Numbered from the stretch's first letter, positions 44,845 through 53,910 are shown. The stretch: 63,001 nt of DNA from Kiritimatiellia bacterium (GCA_017527155.1 JAFXQI010000026.1:64883-127883), one strand, 5' to 3'. Numbers and translations are program-made. Notes: generated by a model from the letters alone, not told the origin.

Positions 44845-45532
44845 CGCCCGGCCGCGCCGCCGCTGGCCCTGGCTTGTTCTGGCCGCCGCCGCCCTGGCCG
44901 TCGGCGCATGGCTCGTCCACCGCCACGGCCTTCCCGACGCCCTCCGCGACATCCGCTGGGCCGACATCCAGGCCGCCGTGCGCGCCGCCGGCGCATGGGG
45001 CCCGGCCCTCTGCATCGTCCTGCTGGCCGTCTGCACCGTCTCGTTCCTCTCCACGACCCCCATCGTCGTCCTCGCGGGCCTCCTCTACGGCCTGCCCGCC
45101 GCCCTGGCCATCTGCTGGACGGGACTCGGCATCGGCATGGCGCTCGCCTTCCTGCTCTCCCGCACCCTCCTCCGCGCGCCCCTCGAACGCCGCTACGGCG
45201 ACCATCCCCTCCATCTCCGGATCCGCCGCCATCTCGACCGCGACGGCTGGAAGCTGGTCGTCTTCCTCCGCATGCTCCCGGTGAATCCGTTTCCCCTCCT
45301 CAACTACCTCTTCGGCCTGACCCCCATTTCCTTCCGCGCCTACATCCTCGCCTCGCTGGCCGGCGTCATTCCCAACATCCTCTTCCTGCTTTTGGCCGCG
45401 CGCGCCGCCGGCAACGCGGCCGCGACCGGCCGCCTCGACCTCCGCTCCGCCCTCTGCCTCCTCGCCGCCGCCCTCCTCTTCGCCGCCCTCGCCTTCCTCC
45501 CCCGCCTCCTCCGCCGGAATCACGACGCCTGA
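44822..45532 (+). CDS. TVP38/TMEM64 (VTT/DedA-like) membrane protein
   Basis: The 236-aa product has six or so hydrophobic helices. The VTT-domain signature is LSTTPIVVLAGLLYGLPAALAICWTGLGIGMALAFLLSRTLLR, followed by VVFLRMLPVNPFPLLNYLFGLTPISFRAYILASLAGVIPN. VTT proteins are proposed lipid scramblases or flippases. The start ATG lies within the M16 tail. Confidence 0.92.
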   Translation: METAPKTDARPRRRWPWLVLAAAALAVGAWLVHRHGLPDALRDIRWADIQAAVRAAGAWGPALCIVLLAVCTVSFLSTTPIVVLAGLLYGLPAALAICWTGLGIGMALAFLLSRTLLRAPLERRYGDHPLHLRIRRHLDRDGWKLVVFLRMLPVNPFPLLNYLFGLTPISFRAYILASLAGVIPNILFLLLAARAAGNAAATGRLDLRSALCLLAAALLFAALAFLPRLLRRNHDA

Positions 45533-45545
45533 CGGAATAGGATTG

Positions 45546-45579
45546 GCTTTCGCGGGAAGGTCGTGTAGTTTGGCTCAAG
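45546..45579 (+). promoter_or_regulatory. Possible sigma-70-type promoter
   Basis: TTGGCT (from 45546) is 17 nt from TAGTTT, about 10 bp before the ATG at 45580. The match is moderate and the short distance leaves little or no leader. Confidence 0.35.
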
Positions 45580-46110
45580 ATGAAAACTTCCCCCTCCATC
45601 CCCGCCCCCCGAGCTCCCGCCGCCAAGAACAAGGGCGGCCGCCCCTCGAAGTTCGACGAGCCGAGCCGTCCCATCACGGTCACCCTCCCCGACCGCATCC
45701 TGGAGCGGCTGGCGGACATCGACGGCGACCGGGCGAAAGCCATCGTCAAGGCCGTGGAGGCGGCGCTGGACACCCCGGGCGGCGAGACGCGTCCCGTCGG
45801 CGAGATGCCCGTCGGCAGCGGCGAATCGCTGCTGACGGTGGCCGACAACCGGTTTCTCCGCCGCATCCCGTGGCTGACGCTGATCGAAGTGTCGCCGGGG
45901 CGGCATCTGCTCTCCCTGAAGGACGGCGCGACGGTGGAGAAGCTGGAAGTGACCCTCCAGGACATCCTGGATGCGCCGGGCGACGCGCGTCCCGCGGAGC
46001 TGGCCTTCCTGAACCGGCTCTGCGCGAGCCTGCGCGCCCCGCGCCGCAACCGGGCGGTACGGCCGGAATCGATCCTGATCGTCCGCAACGGTCCGGCCTC
46101 CGGGAAGTAG
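45580..46110 (+). CDS. Putative ribbon-helix-helix DNA-binding regulator
   Basis: The 176-aa product has a basic N-terminus ending NKGGRPSKFDEPSRP. The stretch ITVTLPDRILERLADIDGDRAKAIVKAVEAAL looks like a ribbon-helix-helix dimerisation/DNA-binding unit (residues about 29-62). The C-terminal half (SLLTVADNRFLRRIPWLTLIEVSPGRHLLSLKDGATVEKLEVTLQDIL) resembles a small beta-rich sensor or LytTR-like domain but I cannot assign it. It lies directly upstream of the acetylation genes and may regulate them. Confidence 0.7.
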   Translation: MKTSPSIPAPRAPAAKNKGGRPSKFDEPSRPITVTLPDRILERLADIDGDRAKAIVKAVEAALDTPGGETRPVGEMPVGSGESLLTVADNRFLRRIPWLTLIEVSPGRHLLSLKDGATVEKLEVTLQDILDAPGDARPAELAFLNRLCASLRAPRRNRAVRPESILIVRNGPASGK

Positions 46111-46131
46111 CGGACCGGGGCGGCGGGCGCC

Positions 46132-47664
46132 ATGATTTTCGCCTCACCCTTCTTCCTGACGGTCTTCCTCCCCGCCGTCCTCCTCTCCGCGTGGGGCCTG
46201 GGCTGGCTGTGCCGCCGCCGCGGGGGAGCCGCGATGTCGTGGGGACCCGTCAACCTCCTCCTCCTCCTGGCGAGCCTCCTCTTCTACTTCTGGGGCGAAG
46301 GCTGGGGCGTCCTCTGGCTCCTCGCGAGCATCGCGTTCAACGCCGTCTGCGCGCGGCTGGCGGCCCCGCGCCCCGGACGCACCGACCGCGCCCGCCGGGC
46401 CGCCGTGGCCGCCGCGGTCACGGGCAACCTCGCGTTCCTCGGCTGGTTCAAGTACGCCGCCTTCGCCGCCCGCAGCCTCGACCTGATTCCCGGCGTGCAC
46501 ATCCCGGTCCCCGAAGTGGCGCTGCCCCTCGGCATCAGCTTCTACACCTTCCAGGCGCTCGGCTACGTCATCGACGTCTACCGCGGCGCCGTCCCGCCCG
46601 CCGCGCGCGCCACCGACTTCGCGTGCTACGTCGCCCTCTTCCCGCAGCTCGTCGCGGGTCCGATCGTCCGCTACGCCGACGTCGCCGCCCGCCTGCTCCG
46701 CCGCGAAACCACGCTCGACCGCGTCTCCTCCGGCTTCAAGCGCTTCCTCTGCGGCCTCGCGAAGAAGGTGCTGGTCGCGAACGTCGCCGCCGAAGCCGCC
46801 GACGCCGTGTGGGGCGTCCTCGAAGGCGGCAGCGCCGTCCCGCCGTCCCTCGCGTGGGGCGGCCTCCTCGCCTATTCCCTGCAGATCTACTACGACTTCA
46901 GCGGCTACTCCGACATGGCGATCGGCATGGGCCGGATGCTCGGCTTCGACTTCAGGGAGAACTTCCTGCACCCCTACGCCGCGACGTCCGTCCGCGACTT
47001 CTGGCGCCGCTGGCACATCTCGCTCTCCACGTGGTTCCGCGACTACCTCTACATCCCGCTGGGCGGCAGCCGCCGCGGACTCCCCCGCACGCTCTTGAAC
47101 AGCCTGGCCGTCTTCGCCCTCTGCGGCCTCTGGCACGGTGCGAGCGCGATGTTCGTCCTCTGGGGCCTCTGGCACGGCCTCTTCCTGGTCCTCGAACGCC
47201 TCGCCGGAATTTTCCAACCATTGGAAAAAAGTTTTCCAACCATTGGAAAAAATCCCCCAAATTTTCCAACCATTGGAAAAAAAGTTTCCAATCATTGGAA
47301 AACTTTCCTGGGCCGCATCTACGCCCTTTCCGCCGTGGCCGCCGGCTGGGTCTTCTTCCGGTCGGAGACCATGGACGTCGCCGTCCGCATGTTCCGCTCC
47401 CTGGTCGGCTGCGGCACCGCCGCCCGCGAAGCCCGTTCCCTCTGGATGGCCTTCCCTCCCAAGGTCCTCCTCGCGCTGGCCATCGGCACCGCCTGCGCCG
47501 CGCCGCTCGCCCCGGCCCTGCGCAACGCCCTCCGCCGACTCCTCGCCCGCGCCCCCGCGGCCGCCGAAGCCGCCGAATGGCTCTGGTGCACCCTCCTCGG
47601 CCTGTCCGCGATGCTCTTCCTCGCGGGCGGCTCCTACAACCCCTTCATCTACTTCCGGTTCTAG
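46132..47664 (+). CDS. AlgI-like MBOAT O-acyltransferase with in-frame palindromic repeat insertion
   Basis: The 510-aa polytopic protein matches the AlgI/DltB class. Motifs: FYFWGEGWGVLWLLASI, PLGISFYTFQALGYVIDVYRG, FPQLVAGPIVRY, DFSGYSDMAIGMGRMLGF, FWRRWHISLSTWFRDYLYIPLGG and the catalytic-His motif GLWHGASAMFVLWGLWHG (His335). It moves acetyl groups across the membrane for polysaccharide O-acetylation. Residues about 360-391 (FQPLEKSFPTIGKNPPNF and on) are encoded by four copies of the 19-bp palindrome, keep the frame, and lie in a loop after the His motif. The partner AlgJ-like gene follows 3 bp later. Confidence 0.95.
   Translation: MIFASPFFLTVFLPAVLLSAWGLGWLCRRRGGAAMSWGPVNLLLLLASLLFYFWGEGWGVLWLLASIAFNAVCARLAAPRPGRTDRARRAAVAAAVTGNLAFLGWFKYAAFAARSLDLIPGVHIPVPEVALPLGISFYTFQALGYVIDVYRGAVPPAARATDFACYVALFPQLVAGPIVRYADVAARLLRRETTLDRVSSGFKRFLCGLAKKVLVANVAAEAADAVWGVLEGGSAVPPSLAWGGLLAYSLQIYYDFSGYSDMAIGMGRMLGFDFRENFLHPYAATSVRDFWRRWHISLSTWFRDYLYIPLGGSRRGLPRTLLNSLAVFALCGLWHGASAMFVLWGLWHGLFLVLERLAGIFQPLEKSFPTIGKNPPNFPTIGKKVSNHWKTFLGRIYALSAVAAGWVFFRSETMDVAVRMFRSLVGCGTAAREARSLWMAFPPKVLLALAIGTACAAPLAPALRNALRRLLARAPAAAEAAEWLWCTLLGLSAMLFLAGGSYNPFIYFRF
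47210..47303. repeat. Four 19-bp palindromes inside the AlgI-like gene
   Basis: TTTTCCAACCATTGGAAAA occurs three times and TTTCCAATCATTGGAAAA once, separated by 3-12 bp. Total insert length keeps the reading frame. The family is the same as 284-406. Confidence 0.93.
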
Positions 47665-47667
47665 GGC

Positions 47668-49170
47668 ATGAAGCGCATCCGATCCATCACCGCCGTGCAA
47701 GCCGCCTTCGTGGCCGCGTGGATGCTGCTGCTCTGCGCCTCCCTCGGATTCAAGGCGTCCGCCCGCCTCCTCGGCTGGCCGCAGTGGGACGAGTTCCGTC
47801 TCGAAGAGAACCGCCGCCTCGCCGACTTCCCCGACCTCCGCCATACGCCCGCCAAGGACTGGGGCGCGGGCCTCGACCGCTGGTACAACGACCAGTTCGC
47901 CTTCCGCTCGCGCATCGTCCAGTTCTACCGCTGGCTCCACACCGACGTGCTCGCCTCGCCCGTCCACGAAATCGAGATTCCCGGCACCGGCGGCTGGATG
48001 TACCGCAACGGCGGGACCTGGCGCGAAATCGACGACTACCTCGGCGTCTTCGAGCTCACCCCCGGAGAAACCGCCCGCTGGATCGAATTCTTCGAAGGCC
48101 GCGTCGAATGGGCTTCCGCGCACGGCGCCGTCTACCTCCAGGCCATCACCCCCGTCAAGGCGCAGATCCACCCCGAACACCTGCCGCCCGCCGTCCGCCA
48201 CCACCGCGGCCAGGGCGTCGGCGGACAGGTCCGCGCCGCGTTGCGGAATTCCCCCGCCCGCGACCACGTCCTGTTCCTGGGCGATGCCATCCGCGAGATC
48301 ACCGACCGCGCCGGCCGCACCTGCTTCTACCCCTCCGACCACCACGTCAACGGCTACGGCTGCTACGTCCTCTACCGCGAGATCATGGCCGCCGCGGAAC
48401 GCTTCTTCGGCCCCCCCATGGCGATGCCGCCCTTCTACGACGACCCGCCCGCCGCCGTCCGCGACGGCCTCGAACCCGGCTGCTTCCAGTGCGGCGACCC
48501 CGGCTACGAGCGCCTCGCCGTCCGCATGCCCGGCATGCACCCGGTCCGGTCCGGGGCCTTCGACGCCGTGCGGCCCAAGCCCAACGGACCGATCGCCTTC
48601 GAGTGGCCGGGCGGCAAGGTGCACCGGACGGCGGTCATCGCGCACGACTCCTTCCTGCGCTTCCCGATGTACTCCTGGTACCACCCCGACCTCGAACCCG
48701 TCCTCATCCCGCTCGCCGACGGCTTCGACCGCGCCGTCACCCTCATGTTCGCCCGCTACACCACGCCCCAGCTCGACCGCATCGTCGCCGCCGAAGCCCC
48801 GGCCTTCCTCGTCGAGCAGTTCCCCGAGATCCGCCTCACCCAGGCCATGGAAGGCTACGACGAAACCATGCGCCGCGCCGCCGCCTTCGCCCGCGGCACC
48901 CCGATTGCCGCCGAAGAAGCCGCCGCCCTCCCCGAAGGCACCCCCCTCCTCGCCCGTGCCACCCTCCGCGATGTTGCCTCCGACATCACCGCCACCCTCC
49001 TCGCCGACGGCTCCCCCGCCGCCGCCGAATCCACCACCCCCGCCTCCGTCCGCGCCCTCTACTTCCCCCCCCTCCCCCTCGGCGGCCACACCCTCTCCCT
49101 GGCCCTCGCCCCCGCCGACGCCACCGCCTCCTCCACCGCCCTCGCCCTCCGCCTCCCCGCCGCCCCCTGA
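47668..49170 (+). CDS. AlgJ/AlgX-like polysaccharide O-acetyltransferase (SGNH-like)
   Basis: The 500-aa product has an N-terminal anchor (VQAAFVAAWMLLLCASLGF). The AlgX_N/J-type core follows (ENRRLADFPDLRHTPAKDWGAGLDRWYNDQFAFRSRIVQFY). The catalytic motifs are WMYRNGG, FYPSDHHVNGYGCYVLY (Asp-His) and VIAHDSFLRFPMY (Ser). It would receive acetyl from the AlgI-like protein and transfer it to an exported polymer. The C-terminal 100 residues are low-complexity Ala/Pro/Thr. Confidence 0.92.
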   Translation: MKRIRSITAVQAAFVAAWMLLLCASLGFKASARLLGWPQWDEFRLEENRRLADFPDLRHTPAKDWGAGLDRWYNDQFAFRSRIVQFYRWLHTDVLASPVHEIEIPGTGGWMYRNGGTWREIDDYLGVFELTPGETARWIEFFEGRVEWASAHGAVYLQAITPVKAQIHPEHLPPAVRHHRGQGVGGQVRAALRNSPARDHVLFLGDAIREITDRAGRTCFYPSDHHVNGYGCYVLYREIMAAAERFFGPPMAMPPFYDDPPAAVRDGLEPGCFQCGDPGYERLAVRMPGMHPVRSGAFDAVRPKPNGPIAFEWPGGKVHRTAVIAHDSFLRFPMYSWYHPDLEPVLIPLADGFDRAVTLMFARYTTPQLDRIVAAEAPAFLVEQFPEIRLTQAMEGYDETMRRAAAFARGTPIAAEEAAALPEGTPLLARATLRDVASDITATLLADGSPAAAESTTPASVRALYFPPLPLGGHTLSLALAPADATASSTALALRLPAAP

Positions 49171-49186
49171 GCCGCTGCTCCCCTCC

Positions 49187-49229
49187 GACTGCAATCGATT
49201 GCAATCGACTGCATCCGACTGCAATCGAC
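49187..49229. repeat. CGACTGCAATCGA repeat cluster
   Basis: Four imperfect CGACTGCAATCGA-like units, including the palindrome GCAATCGATTGC. AT content is higher than the surrounding DNA. Confidence 0.75.
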
Positions 49230-49269
49230 GGTCCTCGATTCCCCTCCCCCATCCCTCCCGCCGCCCTGT

Positions 49270-49367
49270 CTTTTGATAACACGAAAAAAACCTACATTTT
49301 CCCCATCTTTCCCCCCGCATCCCCCGCCATGAAAAACCGTCCTGTTCCCGCCCGGAATCGGGGTTGA
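49270..49367 (+). promoter_or_regulatory. Dispersed element with 12-codon ORF upstream of the O-antigen ligase
   Basis: TTTTGATAACACGAAAAA is followed by TACATTTTCCCC, a C-rich tract and the ATG at 49329 opening MKNRPVPARNRG, which stops at 49367. The ORF ends 76 bp before the ligase start. The -10 slot is poor. Confidence 0.5.
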
Positions 49368-49443
49368 CTTTTCCCCGTCCAACGGGTGAAATCCCCTCAT
49401 TGCCACTCCCGGCCCCCACCCTCCAACCCCGACCATTCCACCC

Positions 49444-51411
49444 ATGAACACCCCCATACCCGACCTCTACGACGATGCCGCCCTCCGCCGTCCCTCCTGG
49501 CCCTGCCGCATCTGGAGCGCGCTGGCGATGCTGCTCCTGCTCTGGCCCGTCAGCGGCGGCATGTACCTGCTGGCGTCGACGCGGACCTGGAGCTGGTCGA
49601 TCGGGCTGGTGCTGGCCTTCACGGGCTGCGCGATGGTGTTCCTGCGCCCGGTGTTGTTCCCGCGCGAGGGATTCGGGTGGCGCATTCCGTGGCCGTGGCT
49701 CGGCTTCGCGGCGGTGGTGGCCGTCCTTGCGGCCATCTACCCCCGCGCTTTCGTTCCCTGCGAAGCCCGCTGGGAACTGCTCAAATGGCTCTGCCTGTGC
49801 CTGGCGGCGCTGGCCTGGTGCCAGTGCGGGGGGAGCGGCGGCGAGCGCTGGAAATTCTTCGCGTTCCTGCTGATGCTGGCGCTGTCGGTGGAGTGTTTTT
49901 ATGCCATCTCCAAGCACATCGACCACTCCCGCGCGGTCCTGTGGATGCAACGCCCCGACCAGTACGGCATGCGCGCGAGCGGCACCTACCTCTGCCCCAA
50001 CCACCTCGCCAACGCCCTGGCGATGGGCTTTCCGCTGGCCCTCCTTCTGCTGTTCTCGTCCGCGGCCGGGGCACCGCTGCGCCTGATGGCGGTCTACTAT
50101 CTCGCCGTCTCCGCGCCCGTCCTCTACTGGACCCAGTCCCGCAGCGGATGGGGCGGGATGCTCGCCGGCGTGGCCGCCGCCGCCGTCCTCGCCGCCTGGC
50201 GCAAGGGCGGCGCGAAGTGGCTTGCCATCGCCCTCGTCGCGGTGCCGCTGGCGGGCGCGGCGCTGGGCTTCGGCGCGTGGAAGGCCCTTCCGGCGGTACG
50301 CGAACGCATCGGTGCCGTCATCGAAGACCCGATCAAGGCCGGCGGCATCCGCTCCAGGATGTGGGCCGACATCCCGGCCATGCTCCGCGACCGCCCCACG
50401 ACCGGCTTCGGCGGCGGCTCCTTCCTCTGGGCCTACCCACCCTACCGCGTCCACACCGACCAGAAACTCACCTACGACCAGCTCCACAACGATCCCCTCC
50501 AGATTCTCGTCGAGTACGGGGCCGTCGGCGGAGCGCTCGTCTTCGGACTCTACCTCTGGACCGGCATCCTCTTCGCCGTCCGCGCCGTCCGCTCGCGCGA
50601 CGACGACGTCGCTCTCCTCTCCACCGCCGCAGCGGGCGCCCTTGCCGCCTCCGCCCTGCATTCGCTGTTCGACTTCAACTTCCACGTCTTCCCGAATCCC
50701 CACATCCTCGTCATGCTCTGCGGACTGGCCCTCGGACGCCACGCCGCGCGCGCCGGCGGCGGCATCGCCGTGCGCGGACGCATCCCGGCGGCGGCGCTGT
50801 CGGCCGCCGCGGTCGTCCTGTGCGGCGCGGGACTCTGGTACTCGCTCTCCGGCGGCTTCTCCTACTGGTGGACCCTCAAGGGCGAGGCTTCCCGCTCCTC
50901 CCTCGATCTCGACTACGCCGCCTCGGAAGCCTGCTACCGCCGGGCCATCCGCTGGCAGCCCTCCAACTGGCAGCCCTGGCTCGGGCTCGGCGACCTCCAG
51001 TCCACCCGCGCCATGTGGTACCGCGCGCCCGATCCCGAAGCGCAGGCCGCCGGACGGCGCCGTCTCGTCGCCGACGCCCTCGACGCCCTCGCCGAGGCCG
51101 AACGCCTGAACCCGGGCGACATGGCCGTCGAGATCGCCTTTGCCCGCGCCGAAAGCGCCGCCGGCAACGACGAAGCCGCGCTCGAACACATCCGCCGCGC
51201 CGCCACCTACCAGCACCGGCACGCCTACTACCGCGAAGAACTCGGCTTCCAGCTCCTCCGCATGGGGCGCGAAGACGAAGCCCTGGCCGTCTTCAAGCAG
51301 AACATCGCCGACAAGGTCGCCAGCGGCGACTCCTGGACCCAGGTCCGCGTCCTCGAACGCCGCGCCGCCAAACGCACCAAGGCCGCCACCGAAGCCGCCC
51401 CCGCGAACTGA
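49444..51411 (+). CDS. O-antigen ligase-family membrane protein with C-terminal TPR
   Basis: The 655-aa product has eleven or so helices. The Wzy_C/WaaL signature region is YWTQSRSGWGGMLAGVAAAAVLA (about residue 225) and the large periplasmic loop is RSRMWADIPAMLRDRPTTGFGGGSF, then TYDQLHNDPLQILVEYGAVGG with the conserved His. TPR-like repeats fill residues about 490-640 (SEACYRRAIRWQPSNWQPWLGLGDLQ). It attaches or polymerises lipid-linked glycans at the periplasmic face. It complements the acetylation genes upstream. Confidence 0.93.
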   Translation: MNTPIPDLYDDAALRRPSWPCRIWSALAMLLLLWPVSGGMYLLASTRTWSWSIGLVLAFTGCAMVFLRPVLFPREGFGWRIPWPWLGFAAVVAVLAAIYPRAFVPCEARWELLKWLCLCLAALAWCQCGGSGGERWKFFAFLLMLALSVECFYAISKHIDHSRAVLWMQRPDQYGMRASGTYLCPNHLANALAMGFPLALLLLFSSAAGAPLRLMAVYYLAVSAPVLYWTQSRSGWGGMLAGVAAAAVLAAWRKGGAKWLAIALVAVPLAGAALGFGAWKALPAVRERIGAVIEDPIKAGGIRSRMWADIPAMLRDRPTTGFGGGSFLWAYPPYRVHTDQKLTYDQLHNDPLQILVEYGAVGGALVFGLYLWTGILFAVRAVRSRDDDVALLSTAAAGALAASALHSLFDFNFHVFPNPHILVMLCGLALGRHAARAGGGIAVRGRIPAAALSAAAVVLCGAGLWYSLSGGFSYWWTLKGEASRSSLDLDYAASEACYRRAIRWQPSNWQPWLGLGDLQSTRAMWYRAPDPEAQAAGRRRLVADALDALAEAERLNPGDMAVEIAFARAESAAGNDEAALEHIRRAATYQHRHAYYREELGFQLLRMGREDEALAVFKQNIADKVASGDSWTQVRVLERRAAKRTKAATEAAPAN

Positions 51412-51436
51412 CCGCTCCGTTTCCCTTGTTTGTCGG

Positions 51437-51462
51437 TGGGGCGAGCTCTCCGAGCGAACCGC
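51437..51462. repeat. Single REP half-unit
   Basis: GGTGGGGCGAGCTCTCCGAG and CGAACCG match the RAYT-associated REP family. Confidence 0.85.
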
Positions 51463-51519
51463 CCCCTCCTTCCCATCCCGCTCCCCCTCCGTTTTCCCAG
51501 ACCCCCCCCGTCTCTCCTG

Positions 51520-51581
51520 CTTTTGGAAACAGGAAAAAACCCAACTTTTTCCTGTCTTTCGCCCCCCATCCCCCCACCATG
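51520..51581 (+). promoter_or_regulatory. Dispersed leaderless-promoter-like element upstream of the zinc-ribbon gene
   Basis: TTTTGGAAACAGGAAAAAA, CTTTTTCC, CATCCC (51567-51572), 6 nt and the ATG at 51579 opening MKNIPVLPRG. The frame from this ATG runs without a stop into the zinc-ribbon protein, so a 34-residue N-terminal extension is possible. Confidence 0.5.
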
Positions 51582-51680
51582 AAAAACATTCCCGTCCTCC
51601 CCCGCGGGTTGCGGTTGCGGCGGAGGCGGGAATTGCGGTATAAGGAACCCATCCGTCAACGGAAGAAAGGTTCGGTACGC

Positions 51681-52382
51681 GTGGCGAAGTCAATGGAACG
51701 GTTGTTGGAACTGCAGGAGTGCGATCTGGAGATTGCGCGCATCCGCCGGGAGATGGACGACATCCCGAAGCGCAAGGCGCAGATGGAATCCGCCCTCGAC
51801 GCGCAGAAAGCCCGCGTGGCCGAGGCCGACCGGACCCTGCTCGAAGCCCAGGGACGCATCCGCCGCGCCGAAGGCGAAATCGCGGAAGCGCACGCCCAGG
51901 AGCGCAAGTACCGCGAGCAGCAGCTCCAGATCAAGAGCAACGACGAGTACCGCGCGCTGGAGACCCAGATCGCCGCCCTCAAGACCCGCGTCTCCGCCCT
52001 GGAGGACGACGAACTCGCCGCCATGGACGAGGTGGAAGCCCTCAAGGCCAAGGCCGCGGAGCAGAAGGCCGAACTCGCCCGCCAGGCGGAGCGCGTCGAC
52101 GCCGAAGTGAAGGACTACCTCTCCCGCGCCGAAGGTCTCGGCGCCGAACTCGCGTCGCTCGAAACCGACCGCGCCGCGCGCGCCGCGGAAGTGGATCCCG
52201 GCTGGCTCGCCCGCTACGACCGCATTGCCTCGAAGGGCGGCCCCGCCGTGGCCATCGTCGAACACGGCACCTGCGGCCGTTGCCACATGAAGCTCTCCCC
52301 CGCGCAGGCCGTGCAGGCCCGCCGCCGCGACGAACTCGTTTTCTGCGACTTCTGCGGCCACATCCTCTACGCCCCCGCCTGA
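51681..52382 (+). CDS. Coiled-coil C4-type zinc-ribbon protein (DUF164/zf-RING_7 type)
   Basis: The 233-aa product has a long coiled coil over residues about 10-165 (LQECDLEIARIRREMDD to DEVEALKAKAAEQKAEL) containing the conserved YREQQLQIKSNDEYRALE. It ends in a four-Cys zinc ribbon (CGRCHMKLSP and CDFCGHILY). Homologues occur widely and are suggested to act in envelope or nucleic-acid quality control; the role is unproven. I chose the GTG at 51681, 10 nt after GGAAGAAAGG; ATG at 51693 and the in-frame ATG at 51579 are alternatives. Confidence 0.9.
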   Translation: MAKSMERLLELQECDLEIARIRREMDDIPKRKAQMESALDAQKARVAEADRTLLEAQGRIRRAEGEIAEAHAQERKYREQQLQIKSNDEYRALETQIAALKTRVSALEDDELAAMDEVEALKAKAAEQKAELARQAERVDAEVKDYLSRAEGLGAELASLETDRAARAAEVDPGWLARYDRIASKGGPAVAIVEHGTCGRCHMKLSPAQAVQARRRDELVFCDFCGHILYAPA

Positions 52383-52389
52383 GTCCCCC

Positions 52390-53910
52390 TCACAGCAGGG
52401 CGCGCCCCGCCTGGAACGCGTCCCCGGCCTTCGCCCCGATCCGGTGGCAGGCCCGGAGAAATTCCGGGAATGGGCATTCCGCGCACCGCGAACGGTCGCC
52501 AAGGCAGTGCTCGTGGTGGAGGTGGATGAGCCCCTGGCGCCGGAGGGCGGTGCGGTAGAGGCGGGCGTTGTGGCCGGGACCGAAGAGGCGGTCGGCCATG
52601 ATGCGGGTGACGGCGTTCGGGGCTTCCGGCGGCAGCAGCTCGCCGACCGGGGGCCATCCGGCCGCCTTGGCGCCGAGGGCGGCCAGGGCCGGGACGAGAA
52701 GATTCACGGCGATGGCCTGCACCCGCGTTTCGCCCACCAGCGCGACCGGCTGCGGCATGGGGGCCGACGTGTAGGAAAACCGCCGCGGCCAGTAGGGGGC
52801 GTCGCCCTCGGCCAGCAGCCCAAGAAGGTCGTCGATGGTTCCGCCGCCGTCCCGCTTGGCGAGGGCTTCGAGCCTCTCCGGCAATCCCCGCGCCGGAGCG
52901 AACAGGTACGCGGCGGCCATGAGCCGCCGCTCGGGACGGTTGGGCGGGCGGATGCCCGTCCGCACCCAGTCGGCCGCCGTGAACGAGGACGGCGCACACG
53001 CCCCTGCCAGATGCCACCACTCATCCCAGCAACGGCGGATGAACTGGCGCGATTCCGCATCGGGCTGCACACCCCGCCGGAAGGCGGTCGTGGGGTCCGG
53101 CAGGAGTGCGGCCGAGCCCGCGAGCAGGGCGTAGGCCTTGAGCACATCGCCTTCCGACAGGGCCCGCAACCGCTCCAGCGGCACCGCGCGCGCCAGCCGC
53201 CGGAACGGGATTTTGTTGGGCCGGTAGCCGAGGGCGGCCATGGTCTCCTCGTACACCGTCTGGGCCATGCCCCGGTCCTCCATGGCCATGTGCAACCACT
53301 CGGCACGCCGGGAAAGCCTCGTCTCGCCGACCGCGTCCAGTACGCGTCCCCGCGCTTCCGGCGACAGGGCGAGCATGGCGGCCCGGCAGGGCGGGGGCGC
53401 GGCCCGCGCCGCCATCGGATACGCCATCAGGTCGATGTTGTCGAACGAGAAGCCGTCCGCCCGGTCCAGCGCCGGCTTGAGCGCGATCTGGAGCGTTCCC
53501 GGCGGCAGCTCGCCGTCGGGGAGGGCGCCGGGAAAGTAGGCGACATGGGCGCAGACCCGGGAATAGCGTGAATCGGCAGAATGCCCGTGCCGCCGCCAGT
53601 CCGCCGGATGGATGTGGATTTCCACATCCCCTGCAATCCGCCGAGAGCCATTGCCGACCTTCAGCACCGCCCCGAGAAAGTCGGGCCCCGGCCCTTTGTT
53701 CCACTCGCCGGGGAACTCCACTTCCACCGCCTCCCCCTCCGCCGTGGCAAGCCCCTCCGGCCTCAACCGGTCATCCGCCCACACGCACTGCAGGTGCCGC
53801 TCGGTAAAGCCCAGCACCGCGCGGGGCGGCATTCCTTCGTGGACACTCTGCGGCAGGGGTCCTTCTGCGAGCGGGAACCAACCCTCCGGGGACCAATCCG
53901 TGGCGGTCAT
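52390..53910 (-). CDS. DUF2851 family protein
   Basis: The 506-aa product matches DUF2851, found mainly in Bacteroidetes and PVC bacteria. Features: LQCVWADDRL, VEFPGEWNKGPGPDFLGAVLKVG, GDVEIHIHPADWRRHGH, and a C-terminal HLHHEHCLGDRSRCAECPF with clustered His/Cys that may bind metal. Function is unknown; the GDVEIH element resembles a nuclease-like fold, which is only a guess. The start overlaps the stop of the epimerase remnant (ATGA). Confidence 0.9.
   Translation of the reverse strand: MTATDWSPEGWFPLAEGPLPQSVHEGMPPRAVLGFTERHLQCVWADDRLRPEGLATAEGEAVEVEFPGEWNKGPGPDFLGAVLKVGNGSRRIAGDVEIHIHPADWRRHGHSADSRYSRVCAHVAYFPGALPDGELPPGTLQIALKPALDRADGFSFDNIDLMAYPMAARAAPPPCRAAMLALSPEARGRVLDAVGETRLSRRAEWLHMAMEDRGMAQTVYEETMAALGYRPNKIPFRRLARAVPLERLRALSEGDVLKAYALLAGSAALLPDPTTAFRRGVQPDAESRQFIRRCWDEWWHLAGACAPSSFTAADWVRTGIRPPNRPERRLMAAAYLFAPARGLPERLEALAKRDGGGTIDDLLGLLAEGDAPYWPRRFSYTSAPMPQPVALVGETRVQAIAVNLLVPALAALGAKAAGWPPVGELLPPEAPNAVTRIMADRLFGPGHNARLYRTALRRQGLIHLHHEHCLGDRSRCAECPFPEFLRACHRIGAKAGDAFQAGRALL

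Noticed and set aside
46144-51693. 1849-codon open frame on the minus strand
   Set aside because: It lies antisense to five well-supported genes; very long antisense frames are expected at this GC content and the translation is low-complexity Gly/Glu/Ala.
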